A DNA stretch of 64,000 nucleotides from Nereocystis luetkeana. Taxonomy: Eukaryota; Sar; Phaeophyceae; Laminariales; Laminariaceae. The notes under the pieces were generated by a model, which saw only the letters and a list, made by a program, of their open reading frames with translations, did no database searches and had not been told where the DNA came from. The stretch's first letter is position 1, and each line of letters starts with the position of its first letter. A program made the position numbers and the translations under genes. This document shows positions 9,590 to 23,200 of the stretch, piece after piece. The DNA lies in the NCBI GenBank assembly GCA_031213475.1, contig JARUPZ010000011.1:6447622-6511621 (forward strand), read 5' to 3'.

Positions 9590-12500
9590 CAGAATGTGCC
9601 CGCCAACAAGAAACACCTAATCTGGCTATATAGTATGCCTGAGATTCTTAATGGGGCGCCATCTTCAAACAAGCTTGAGCCTAGACTATTCTTCAGGATT
9701 TAACGTAGAATTCACCACTGGGCCGTTTTTCTTATCCCAACTTTCTCAGCGTTCTTCTAAGGGAGAGCATTGTTATGATCTTGTTAGGCACATTCGCACT
9801 GGCGGGCCTATGCCGTATACTCGATGAGAGAGACGTTATCAGATGTCATTATGATACCTGGTAGGCACGATAAGAACGGGAGGCAAAGCAGCCCTGACAG
9901 ACACCTAAGCTACTCGTATAACCAAATATTAGTATATCTTCTACAGGAGGAGGAGGTATAATACAGTAGTATTGCATTATTTGGGTATGGCATCTCTACG
10001 TACATCACTGATGTACGTTTAGAAACTCCGGCAATTCGCAGTCTAGTGTTGCGTGTCGGGTGCGGTGGTTTTTCTCGGGTGAAATTATCCTATTATTATA
10101 CTGTGGCACTGCCGTGAAGTGTATATACCATAATAAATGAATGTTCTACGCGAATAACAGAACCGATCACTTGGTACATATTTATACCAGGGTACAGCAA
10201 TTATGAGACAAGAATACTATTGTTGCGGGTGAATATTTAGATTGACGGTCGAGATCATCTTTTCCGCAGGATACCCGTACCCGGTATGATTTACCGCATC
10301 GATACTGTTGCTTCGTAACTATTTACCAGGCCCCACAGGTTTGTCTCAAAATGTGTTTCTACTTGTCAAACGGGACTCTTCATCCTGTAGCGACGAAAGC
10401 TCACTTTACAAACACACCGCATGTAAAGAGTACTTCTCGCACTATATATTCGAGTAGCATTTTAGAGAATCAGCCATCCGTCCGTAGTTTATTTCCGCTT
10501 GATGAGTGAACTTCCCGCATTATTATTATGTATACCAGGAAAAAAAATTACATTAGTAGTAGTAAAAAAAAAAAAATGTTTCTTTTCGTTTCACCATTTT
10601 ATAGATTGCGTATGTCCTGCCTGTCGTATCTAGTATGATGACGTGGCTTTGCATTGCCCACTGCTGCAGTGCATACTGCACACGTGGCAACGTAGTATCT
10701 CTGTGGCGTAGCTTTGTGACCACAGAACTTGCATCTTATCTAGGGTTGAAGAATCGGCACGGACACTGGTTGTGCTGGATGTCGACGGGTAGAAAGAACG
10801 GTTTAATGTGAAGAACACACACACACTTACTTGCTCACCTGTTTTTATTGTTTACGTCATCCCCGATTATTAGGGGCTTCTGATCAATACCAGGTACACA
10901 TACAGTACTTCATACCTGGTACCTGGTATAGTTCAATAATCACTATTTTCAACTCTTGTATTTCGGACTCTAAAAACAGGACTGCGGAAGATTTCGTACT
11001 GGAAGTTGAGTGTTTTATTTGTTTTCCAGGTTCGGGCACCGCACAAGAAATGTTTCAACAAACGTTTCGAGGTGTTTGTGTGTGTTCTTCACAACGTATT
11101 GGGCACATAGACAGCACAGCTACAAGGAGTACATAAAACCAGGATTAATGATACCAGGTACCAGGTATACATTATGTATACATGCATCTGAGTGCATAGC
11201 GTGTGCACGTGTATCATAGATGGCCTGTACGCCAACGATTTTTTAAAGAACTCAAACAGAGAACCATCCGTCCTGTCGAAGGCGCGTCGCATGTATGTGC
11301 GATTCACCTGGTATACAACAACAGCAACACATCGCCAGAGTACAGTATTATCACCGTCGGACAGTTCCACGCATAATTTATTAACACATGTCCGACCACA
11401 ATACAACGAACGTTATTCGTTGGGATAATGTGAAGGAATACAAACACGTGTGTTATATATATATATATATATTAATAGTATTGCTATTATTGTAGCTTGA
11501 AACGGGCGCGTTGTGTTGCGAACCGAAAATGCCATTATTCGTGTTTTTTCGATGAAAAAAGCCGGTTTCGGTTCGCCAAGTAATTATAACCGATCGATGC
11601 CGAAACCGTAAGGTTTTTTTAGAGAAAAAAACGAAATGTCCGGGTCGATTTCGGTCGTTTTTTGCAAATAAATACCATGTTTTCTACTTTTGATTGTCTT
11701 GTGTACCCCGACCTTCGCGTGTCGATCTGCTGTCTCCGTGTACGAAATAGTACAAGTATTATCGTATCGTCGACCCTGGTAGCATCCAGGGGAGTCACTC
11801 GCCAGTACGCAATCGCTAGGGAAATAATGGAAAACGCGCGATCGGTTCACGCAGCTTGAAAAGTTGAGAATCGATCGATCTGCTGATCGGTTGAACTCAC
11901 AGCCGACGTAATATTTTTACCTGGTAGTGTATTTATTAAATACTGTAAATAAATATCATTAACAAGGAAATACATACCTGGTATAAAATAAGCGTGAACG
12001 GCTCATCATGTTGGTGGTGTTTCTTCGCACTTAATCGTCCTTCTACCCCGCTTCATCAGCACACCCAGTGCCCGTCCTGATTCCTTATCCTCGAGAGAGA
12101 CTGATTCTGTGGTCACAGACTGTGAAACAGAGGAACACGAAAAAATTAAAATAAATCGCAAAATTCAAGTGTCAAGCAAGTAAAATGCCAGCGTTCCGGG
12201 TACGAGAGCACAACTACCCAAGCAAGACCGGAAAAAAAAGAACATCGTACAATTTGGAAATTCAGAAAAAATGGGATATGGACGAGACGTATTGCGCAGT
12301 TCGCAAAGTTGAGTATCAACTACAGTATATAATCAGTCGGACTCACAGTTGACGTATTTCATACCTTGAAAAAAATACTGACCCCCAACAAAAAACATCC
12401 TACGAGTCTCATTGTTTATATGGCCGCTATGAATCAGGTATGTCTATAGGATATAGAGTACAGGACGCCTGATGATAAGAAAATGGCACATGTATGTCAT

Positions 12501-14149
12501 ACATTAGAAAGGCAGGGTGAGACCTACAGGAGGACCATACATCTTAGGGAGTCAATCTATTGAAGATAGTGGAGAACGCACCCACTCTCAAATAAGAAAT
12601 CCAGCCTGTGGCCTAGCTTTCTTTCCTGTCTTATTCCTACTACTACTAAGTACTGTAGTATAGTTGTCCTGTACTTTAGTGCAGCGATCGCCGCTGAGCA
12701 CATTTTCGTACTCCGATATTCTCGGCGCCTCTCAAAACGTTAGCCTAATAATGTTGTTGTTACTGTAGACTCTTTCTTGTTCGTGGATCTATGCTGTGTC
12801 TGCGCTTCGCTCGTGTCCTCGAGTGATTGTGCCCAGTTCCGGCATCCCCGGCGGCTTCGCAGGTCGTGCTCGTGGCCGCTGAAATCGATATGGTGGGCTC
12901 AGATCTCACGGAGTGCGCAATTTGGTGCAAGCAGAGGCTTTTCCTTACGGAACAAAATGAATAATAGCGGAAAGCGCGATAATAACGTGAGCTACCAAAT
13001 ATTATAGGTATGTGGACTGTAATCGGCGAGCAGTGGGAATGCTGGACCCTGTGTGCGCAATTTCGTGAAAGCACGTGCCGGGGGGGAAAATGAAGGAACC
13101 CGTGACCACCGCTTGTTGTCCGGAAGATCGCTGAAAGTAAAAATTCCCAAAAAAAGTAATATGTGTGCGAGTTGAGCTGGACACATGTAAAAGTGATTTT
13201 AAAAAAAAACGTGGATGAGACAAAACCTTCTATCAAATTGAGATACATTTTCTGCTCGAAAAGGCCGGGAAAAGTCGGGCAAATAGCGGTATTCATTGTC
13301 TTCAAGTTTAGAGGGCGTTGAGGTGGATTCCAACCGCCCAGAAGAGCCCTGAGAGGCCTGCCGCATGCTTGGTCACCATTCAGACAAATAAATCGTAAAA
13401 ATGAGAACGAAGCCTAAAATAAGAACCAAGCCGTATCTCCAGAACCATGTGGTGTATCAGATAACCAAAATGATCCTGCGAAACCCCTTGGCCAGCCCTG
13501 TGAGAGGAGCTCGTCAGAACGATCATGCTCCATCATCTCGTGCCTTCGGGTGGGCGCAAAAAGCGATTTACGCTGGCTCTATTGTGATTTCTCTAGATGC
13601 TGGCTACCGCGGCGATGCCGAGGACTTCCAGCCTGAGCGACAGCTCATTCGAAGGCTGCTGTACAGCCCCACAGGACTGTCAAGTTTTTTTCTTGGAGTT
13701 GTACACAGTTGGTTTGCTTTCTAAACAAAAAACGTCCGTTCTCATTTTTTGTTTCGTTCCCGTTTTTCCGATTTCTCTGAATTTATTAATTATCAAACGG
13801 TGCTGGTGTTGTCCGCTCACCTGCCAGCACAAACAAGGGGATTGTGTTGCCAATTATTACATCTGTAATATTCGACTTCGGTGGTGGATTTAAAGTGAAA
13901 CCGCTGCCGCGACGCGGATCGAAGCCGGTTTCCTCTCGCTGCGGACGCTCTTGCGCCGGGTATCCCACAGAAGAAACGAACGCATACCGTACTCGAAACC
14001 ATATATATATCCTTGCAGCACGGCAGTATTCACGGAGTGTCCGCGGGCATGGCACGACCGCAGACCGTAGGAGGACTCAACGGGATCGCTACTGAGTTTT
14101 CCGGGCTGGTTGGCAGACTGTGGCTGATCACGCTTTCCGAGAATCGCAA

Positions 14150-14224
<75 letters not shown>

Positions 14225-17200
14225 CGGCAGCGTGGGTGGACATTCGGGTGTTCTCCGTGTGCGTGTGTGCGTCACGTTTTCCTCACTCACTGAACCGCCC
14301 GGCCGCATGAAGTCCCCGCACTTTGGAGGCTTAAGGCACACATACATCTGGATACGACTAGGAAACGGTCCTCCTCAAGCACGGCAAATCCTACGTAAGC
14401 CCCCTTTGACTGTCACGTAGTTAGTGTAGTCTCGGCCCACCTTGTCCACTTCGTGGGGTGTTCTAACTCGGGGCGCACGCTTGTCATTCCGTTGGAACGA
14501 ACGTGCTCAAAAGGGCCAGACATACATGCCTGGTGGGCTTAGCGTTCAGGAAGCTAAATAAATGTGTGGCACAGTACTTACTCCTACCCGTGCATTCGGA
14601 CGTTATTCGCGGTACACATTGTGTCGAGCGCGTTGGCGCCTTTGTGTGTTCGCTGCTACCGTGCAAAGAGGTAGGTTTCTGTGGTGTATCCTGAATTATC
14701 GGGCGGTTTAGTAACCCTATAAATATATAGTACAAGGATTTTCGTATCCCGTCCTTGCCTCCCTGTCCGGCGAGAGGTGCAGTGCGGCCGAACGTAATCG
14801 CATCCCACCCCTACGTTTGACCTTCAAACGAAACTCATTGAATGATACTAGAAGGTTCTCAAGAAACGCGGTGCAGCGCACGGTAATATGCCGGGGAACA
14901 GATGTCGGCACCGGATAGCACCGTAAAGCAAGGTGCGGGTCCGTTGAACGGGCGTTCCGTACGGTGCCGGTAGACCTGAGCCGAAGAACGAAACGGGGGT
15001 TCACCGCCGTGTACCTCCGATCGAACCGTAAGCAGCATAATAACATGGAAAATGAAAAATCGCGTGTCTGCACGACTATTCTACCTCAGAGTTGTTTCGA
15101 AGCTGCTGGTCAAGTGTTGCGCCGAGTGGCAGTTACGAGACCGAACGAAACGTACGCAGGGTATCCAGTACGAGTACGATGAGTAGTCGATATTAAGTTT
15201 TCCGTTGCTTCTACGTATCGTACGAGAGCGGCCGAGCGACCGAGCGGGCGACGGCGCGTGATCGTCGACGGAGGCCCACGGTAACCAAACAAGCATCGAT
15301 CGGCCGGAAGGTGGACGGTCGTGATCGAGGGAAACCCACGATCGAGCGGACCTACGATCAACGTACGGCTAGACTACTATAATATTGCAACAAAATTCTG
15401 GTAATTGACACCTACCGAAGGGAAGCAGAGAATGTACAAGTAAGTCGGAGCACTAAAGCATTATCATACCAGTGTAGGTAGTTTCGAGTGAACCACACGA
15501 TACAACTACAGTATTTTTCTGCCTGACTGACCTGAACCGGAAACTAATGGGAAGAAAAATCATCAAAAAATGGTAACTAAATGGGGTAAAAAATGAGAAA
15601 CAGAGTGAAATAAATCAAGTGCTCGTAGTGAGACGTGTTGGAAAACAATTAAAAGAAAATCGGAACAAAGCAAACACAAAGACGAAACACACACCAGGTA
15701 TCGATTTTATTTGTTTTTTTTTATAGAACCCCTCCGACAGAAACGCTCGACGTAACGTAGGTATTCTCTCTACAGTGCGTACCTCGCTGAAAAGCAGCTA
15801 GCGCGCGCTGGCGCTATCGTGGGTGTCGCACCTGCATCGTTCCTCTCCCGGCCGCCGCGCCTCCGATTTGGTCACGGCCAAGCGCTCTTCTCTCTCTCAG
15901 TCACAGAGAGCCAGAGCCGGCTAGTTCGTCGACTCTCGTTTGACGATGTTATGCTACGTCGGTCATTACTGCGCAACGACTTCTCCAAAAAAGCAAAACG
16001 GCACGTCTCTGCCCGTAATTGTAAGGAGAGCTTTTATCCATATCCACGCAAAATATCTATGTTTACGAATAATCTCTGTATGTAAAATGACCGAAGCAAC
16101 CGCCCTCGCGACCTATATTCTCGACGAGATACCTCCGGCACCAAGACCTGGCCACATATAGACACGAAGACAGGCGACCCTTGCCTTGCACCCCTCTGAT
16201 GCAACATCTGCGCCTGTATCGATCCGCGGCGACCACTTGCTCTCCGGTCTGGGCTACGGCAGGAAACTGCTCCCTGGATGCTTGTGGGAATCCTGCTCCA
16301 GTTCATTCCTGAGAAATTTCCTAGATTTCGCGAAACCCAACCTCACGCTTACCGCGCTATCACTGGGACGAGCACTGGTCGATACGACGCCAGGCACCGG
16401 TTCTACCCGTGTGTGCATCCTACCGCCCTCGATCCGTCGGGAAACCTCGGGGAAAATCGTCCTAAGTAAGAAGCCAGCGACAGCAACACCGGCACAGATA
16501 TTTACATCATCACGAATAACGTCCCATGAGATATTATGATTTACCTTGCGACGATGGACTTATAACGCGTCGATCACTCAAATCCAGTACAAAGAGGAAA
16601 CATCTCAAAAAAAAAAAAGGGTCAAGAGGGGCCTATGGTGTAGGTCAACCCAAGTTACGTTTTTGCGGGGATTTTTGTGTGAACACCTGCCCCCAGCCTA
16701 ACAGAAATCTTACCTCCCTGTTGCCCTTCTGCAGCTGTGTCACGTGGAACATTTTTATACGTTACGCCTTTTGTCTCCGATGCCTCGTCGAGGCTACGTT
16801 GTCATGCCATAGGTATCACTCCGTCCACCCCCCGCCGCGGTTCTCATCCTATTGTTCTGGCCACGCCGCATACGGGTTGGTAAGAGAAACTATCTGTCTA
16901 TTAGTGTGGTCGGCATATAAGACTGTCTGCGAGCGACGATTCTTACACACCGCCTGTGTACCGTTGTATCTTCTATCAATTTTCCCCATTGCACCTTCAG
17001 CTAGCTGGTCGGTTGAACTGCTAGTGTTCACCCCCCCCCCCGACACGGCTACAATTTTCCACGGCGAAAAGCGGTCAACGTATGGCTACGCTCGCTCGTC
17101 AAAGAACACTGCTTGCCGCGTGCGTCTCCTTGAGCCGCGCCTGGCTTCCAGGTGAACAGGTTAGGTGTACCTGGTGTAGGCCGCTGCCCTTCATTTTAAC

Positions 17201-20200
17201 CTGCCATTTACTCCTGTGGACCATGCAGTCGGCCGATAGCTGCAAAGGAAGATGGAAGCGTTCAGCCTCACTGTGTACTTTGTTTCAGCCCATATTGACA
17301 TGGCGTTCAGCGTCCTGTTTGGAGACACGAACGACACAACGTGCACACTGTTTTTTTAGCGATGTTAATGTGCTCGAATGAGCATTCCGGCATTTTAACG
17401 ACATCCTGTAGAAGAAGAAGACTCGAGCGCGAGTAACACCCTGAGTCGAGTCGGCACTCACCTTAGTAAATGAGGCAAAGAGCGCAGCGTTTTTGCGGAG
17501 CGAAATAACTCGTTGGTCCTATATACGTTTGTGTAACTGGAACAGCAAGAAGTAGAGTCTCATCGACCTTCCCGTCGTCGTAAAGCCTTGTCTTCGTGAT
17601 TGAAAACCCCCCAGACAACAGTTCCCATCAGCCGTAGATGCACATCAACCCGTCCTGATTACGCAGCGTCCTTTTCAAGGGCATTTTCAAGCTCGTGGAT
17701 GGAGGGGGGCTGCAAGTGAGTGTGTACCGCAACCACGTCTCCCATTTACAATGACTACCAGTAGCGATGCCTAAGTCCCCCCGTCCTTTTCCCGGTGTCC
17801 CCCGCTGCGTACCACCTCCTCTCGGATCATCTATCCCTCGATGTGTTCTTCTCTTTCTCGGATCAACATATATATGTGTACTGTAGGTGCTCCCGGGCAA
17901 GTACCCGTCACAATCGGGTACTCAGATAATTCAAAAAATCGAACCCGGACCCGTTGCGGGCAACGCCGGTTATACGACAAACCAGAACGATTTGTCCGAG
18001 TACTACATGTGGCCCGGGCACTCGGGCAGCTCGTTTTCGTCTACGATCGTCACGGGATGCAACCAAAGGAGAATGGTTCGAAGTACGATGTGATGTCGAA
18101 ATGGTTGCTCCAACCATCCGACGACCGTAGCCACCGTGCCGGATACCCAGCACCAAAAGCAACCGCCTGGCCTTTGTGTTTCTGTGTAGATCTAGGGCGG
18201 TGGACATCCGACGAGCTGATTCATGCTTAACGACGGAGAGCCTCTCCCTCTCAACTGCCGGCAGATAGATGCTAACCTCGAGGGGAAGATGCTTCATATC
18301 ATAGTGACCGCCTTGAACAGTGGAAGAGGTTGGTATGACCGGTTGTTTTAGTTGCTTCCTAGGATGTATGTCCCGATCAACCAAAGGCCTTGAAACAAGG
18401 CAGTCGCCGCCAGGCGTTCCGTTGAAAAGAAAGTGGTTTTGCATTTATTTTGTGGATATGCCGGGCGCCAAATACTCCCTTGCACGTCTGCACAATCCTT
18501 CGCGCAATCAAAACGATGATCTGACCTGCTCATGTTCAACATGGAGAAGATTGCAACGTCGCACGTCCGGTTCTCAACTAAGACTAGGCAATTCCAAGGC
18601 AACTATCTAATTTTCGAGTTTTTCCCGCATTCATGTCCAAATGCCCACCCCGGTTTTAAGAGATACCTGGTATCCTGAAAAATAGTGCACGTGCTGTTTG
18701 TGTCGTTCCTGACGCTTGACCGACGTTTTTTCAATATTAATTTTGTTTCGCGAAGAAAACAAATGTTCTAAGGAGGTCTTTACGTCTCAAAACATCTTGA
18801 ATGACGAAGGCGCGGGCGAACAAACACAGACAAGCGAACACAAGAGGTTAGGTGCGGTGTTCGCAAGTACTCGTACAAGATGGGTGCCAAATTTCGTCTC
18901 CCCAAATTCAGAACATAAATAAGTATGTATTACGGGGGACCATAGTTAATAGGACCAAATATTGTTAGTAAAAATGGATACTTGTATATTTTTTCATGTA
19001 TAACATAGGTCCTATTAACTATGGTCCCCCGTAATAATAGTATAATGAAAATCCTAATCAAAGAATTGATATGCTGAGAAAAACTTCTCAATTTCGTCTC
19101 CCCGAATTCAGAAACTTAATACCTACCTGGTATGTTTTACTCAAATAAATATATCGAGACCCAAAAAATGAATCTATCTGCTAAAATACTTGTTTTCCGG
19201 TCCCACTCGTAAAAACAGCGTTGACTTTAGCCGAGGAGTAGCTTTCCGTCGTTTGGCTTGAACCAGGCTGGATATCCCGCATACATACGTTGTTTTCGCA
19301 CAGCTGCGCAGCTTTTTTCTTCATAGCTGCACGCGACCAAGCGGTATCCTTACATCTACTCCTGAAACCAGTAGGAACCCGGGGCCAGAACCGCTGTAAA
19401 CCCGTCTTGTTACATGGGTATGCACAGACACCATGATGTGTGTCATGCTCATGCGAGTATCAATAGTGGGTGGATATCTCACGTATGTACAGCGTGTCAC
19501 ACGTAATGGTTGGAGTATCGGCGTGCGTGCCTACACATCAGTGTAATAGCAGTACCCAAGGTCACGCCAGGTTGGCCACAAATACCAGAGTGATCCCCTA
19601 AAAAAGCATCTCGGGGGCATACTGCGTTATCACTTATCAATTCAAAACGGAATCGTCGAGTATGTGTACCGGATGGAATCATCTATGGAATTCCTCTGGA
19701 AAAGCCGGTAACACAAAGCCACGAACAGCGAACCATGAAAGTGTGGGCCGGTGGATACCGTGTTTTTTCTGGGTTCGAAGGAGAGATGGTATGATAGATA
19801 TCGAACAGGGGACAAAACATACGTGTTGCCGTACCCGCGTACCCGAACTCACCCGATTTCACGCAATCATCGACGTGAGCGCTAGGTTTCAGTTTGAACT
19901 CGAACCTGTGCCACGGGTGTAGCCCGTCCTGGGTTGACCTGCGCCGGGTACCCGGGTTTCGATCATCCGGAGTACACCCCCTCCAGTGTATTGCAAGGCT
20001 TACACCGGTATCAGCTGCAATTCGATGTATGGAGCTGCAGTGTCGGATTCACTCCACATCATCCACCTTTTTTTGCAAAAAAAGAACGAAAGACCGGCCG
20101 ACACTTTCGGCGAAAAAAAGCCAAAAACCGACCGAGTCCATTTTTATTGTCGGTTCAAAACACTGACTGGGTGCTGCAGAGCACGAATTTGGCTGAAGAT

Positions 20201-23200
20201 TGAAGACACAAAGTTAGACAAAAATCTACCCCCAACCCAATTTTCTCTTGACTTGCGGACCCCTGCAGCTCCTAACAATAGACCCACGCTCTATATATAT
20301 TATGGGGGGCGTGAGGGCGTCCAGTGCACCAAACAGCAGGCGTGAGCATCAAAGCAAACCACTCTTAACCCCTTTTTTTAAAGAACCGCAGCCCCGTTTG
20401 GGGGACAAAACTACTAGAAATTTGAGCGGTTTGTCGACCTTTCTACGATAGATGTAGCGCCTTTCCGCTATTATTTTGTTTCTGAAAGACGGGGGTTCCT
20501 TGAGTCCAAATCGTCGGAATGCTAATAATCTTGATTTCGAAACTTTTCTAGACTCACTCGAGACATACATGGGATTATTCTCCGCGATGCAATTTGATTT
20601 TTGCTGAGGTCATTTTTCGGGTGAGGTATGGAGCTCCTTAAGTGAGGAGCCTCAGAAAAATTATTAGGGTGAACCTCTATCGTAGAACACCTCTGTCCCC
20701 AAAACGGGACTGCGGTTCTAAAAGGGTTAAAAGACGTTTTTGTAACCTCGATTTTCGCCAGCAAGCAGCACCGAAAGGTACAATGGCTGCAGCGGTATTC
20801 TTGACCAAAAGCCTTTCACGAAATATTCTTGGGCTTTTCTCGCTAGTGTTGCGGACTATCAAGCGGACGTACCTCACCGGAAGTGCGAAAGGAAAAATTA
20901 TGATCCGTGAGGGTTTCAAATGTATGGCGCTCCAAAAAGTCAAACATATCTTCATGCGCTCTGGGTTCTTGTAAATAAATGCTTGCAGCAGGTTTCTGAA
21001 TCAAGGAAAAAGTAAATCTTGTTTTTTTTTTGTTTTTCTCCCTTTTTGTTTTGGCATAAACCCTCCTCGCGCCTACTTGGTAACATAGTCATGAGAATTT
21101 AGGCAGCCACAAATACAGCACCTACGTACACGATCCGAATACTTGACAGCGCAGTGAGCGATGGGCTAAACTCACGCCCGGCACATTTTACTGACATTTG
21201 TTCGGCAGTATAGGCTTCTTTAGCATAGCAAACCGCGTATTCCACAAAGAGTATACCTGGTATTGGGCTTATTTTCCAGATGATACCGAAATATGTATGA
21301 TCGCTAATTGCTAGCGTAAAAGGGACGTAGACATATAGTTGTAGTATTTTGCAGTTTGCTTTCGAAGTTGTCTTATATTTTATGCGCACCCCCCCGCTTG
21401 GAGCGAGGGGGGTGGAGAGAGGGGCTGACCCCCAGGGCGGCTCGAGTAGCAACTCCCTACTAACATCCGTTAACTTGAGTCAAACTCCATCCCCAACTAA
21501 CTGGCGGCGTCGACCCTTCGACGCCGGCCGACTCGAATAATAAAACATACAGAGGCGAATACCAAGTAGAAATAAAACCAACATAAAGTATGCACACCAG
21601 ATACACACCACCAGACGTACACGTCGTATACCACAACGATGCACACATAATAAAGGCACAATATACACATGACGTGTATATTCCAGCGCACACCTGAAAG
21701 ACAATCGTAAATATTACGCGATATACTCCGCGCCCCAATCCACGAGCTGCTACTTCTGCAGCAGCCGCTACCGCGCTTCGCTTTTGTCGCGGGAAGCGTC
21801 CTCTTGGGCGGCCTGGTTGGCCACGATCTGCTGAAGCACGGTGTCCAGGAGGTCGGAGGACTGCGCCGCGGGCTTTGACACCTGGTCGTGTTTCCCGCGA
21901 TGGAAGCGTCGGTTTTTGCCCAGGCTGCCTGCATCTCCTCGCGAACGAGACCAAATTGGATTTCTACTTGCCCCAGCCACTGGACCATGTCGACGGCACG
22001 TACGAGTTCCGATCCAGCGCCAGCGGGGTGAGCATCGGCTGCTGCTGAGCCCCCAGAGTTTGACGCCGTGCTCCGGGGAACGGCCGCTGGGGCCTCAGCG
22101 GCGGCCACGGTGGCCTCGCCCGGTTTCGGTGTCGGGACGTCACTCCTCGCAGTAAACACGGCAAGCAGCAGCACGAATGAAACTCGAAAGAAAGGCCGAA
22201 ATGCCAGCACCGCGCCGGTCAGAGACGGGCTAAGCAGCCCCACCAGCCCACGGCTATACGCGGAAGCTAGAAGCTAGACCAGTCTTTACCGCACCTTGGA
22301 TCTGTCTTGACGACCCTGCTTCGCTGCGTCCTCTCGATCACGATTTAACTGTTACAGCAGAACTGGTTCAAAGATCGCGGACAAGTCGAATGCCATAAAA
22401 TCACACGCCCGAAATAAAAAATGTCCGGTTGTTTTTTCAAGTTTCACCCATACTGAGATATATCAAATAAATACAGGCAAAAACTAAACACGCGTTGGAT
22501 CCAAACCAATTTCCACTCTACAGGACCACACCCACGAAAAAAAAACCCACCCACAGCAGCCAGAAGAATTTGAGCGTTCACAATCAACTATTACCGGGGA
22601 CCATAGTTAATAGGACTACGGTACACTCAAAAACCTATATATTTCCTTTTTTCACTATCAATATGTTGTGGCCCTATATACTATGGTCCCCCGTAATAGC
22701 GCAAAAAAAACGCGGTGGCATCCTGAGTCAGACCGCTGTCCGTTGTCAACCACGAACGAACTGGAATAGATAGATCGCATGCATAGATGTACGCACCCAG
22801 GGCACACTAATAAACCCTGCAGATTGACGGTACGAACACGATATCAATTACAAAATCGAAGGAGACTAATAAGAAGTTGGGATATCAGACCTATACTCAT
22901 GGAGCACTATCTTCTTGTAAAAAAAAACTAGACGTTAGCTGAAACACACCTGGTATATATCGGGGGGAGATATTATTGTGCCGCCGTTGAGAGACCAACG
23001 CGAAATGTATGTCGTCGTTATGAGTTCGTTCCACGAGACACAACTGTTTTTTTGCGTTCTCAATCGCCAAACCCCTACGGCCGACGCAGATTAGCAGTCA
23101 GATCAAAGGAATTATAGACGTTCGCCCTCTACAATGACTAACCCCCGCTTCGTATCGGACAAGGCCACGCCAGTCAATAGAGGTGCGGCTTCGGAGAATA

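Noticed and set aside
12760-13305. Minus-strand ORF of 181 codons
   Set aside because: Aromatic- and Ser-rich sequence without domain character, inside intron 1 of copy 1.
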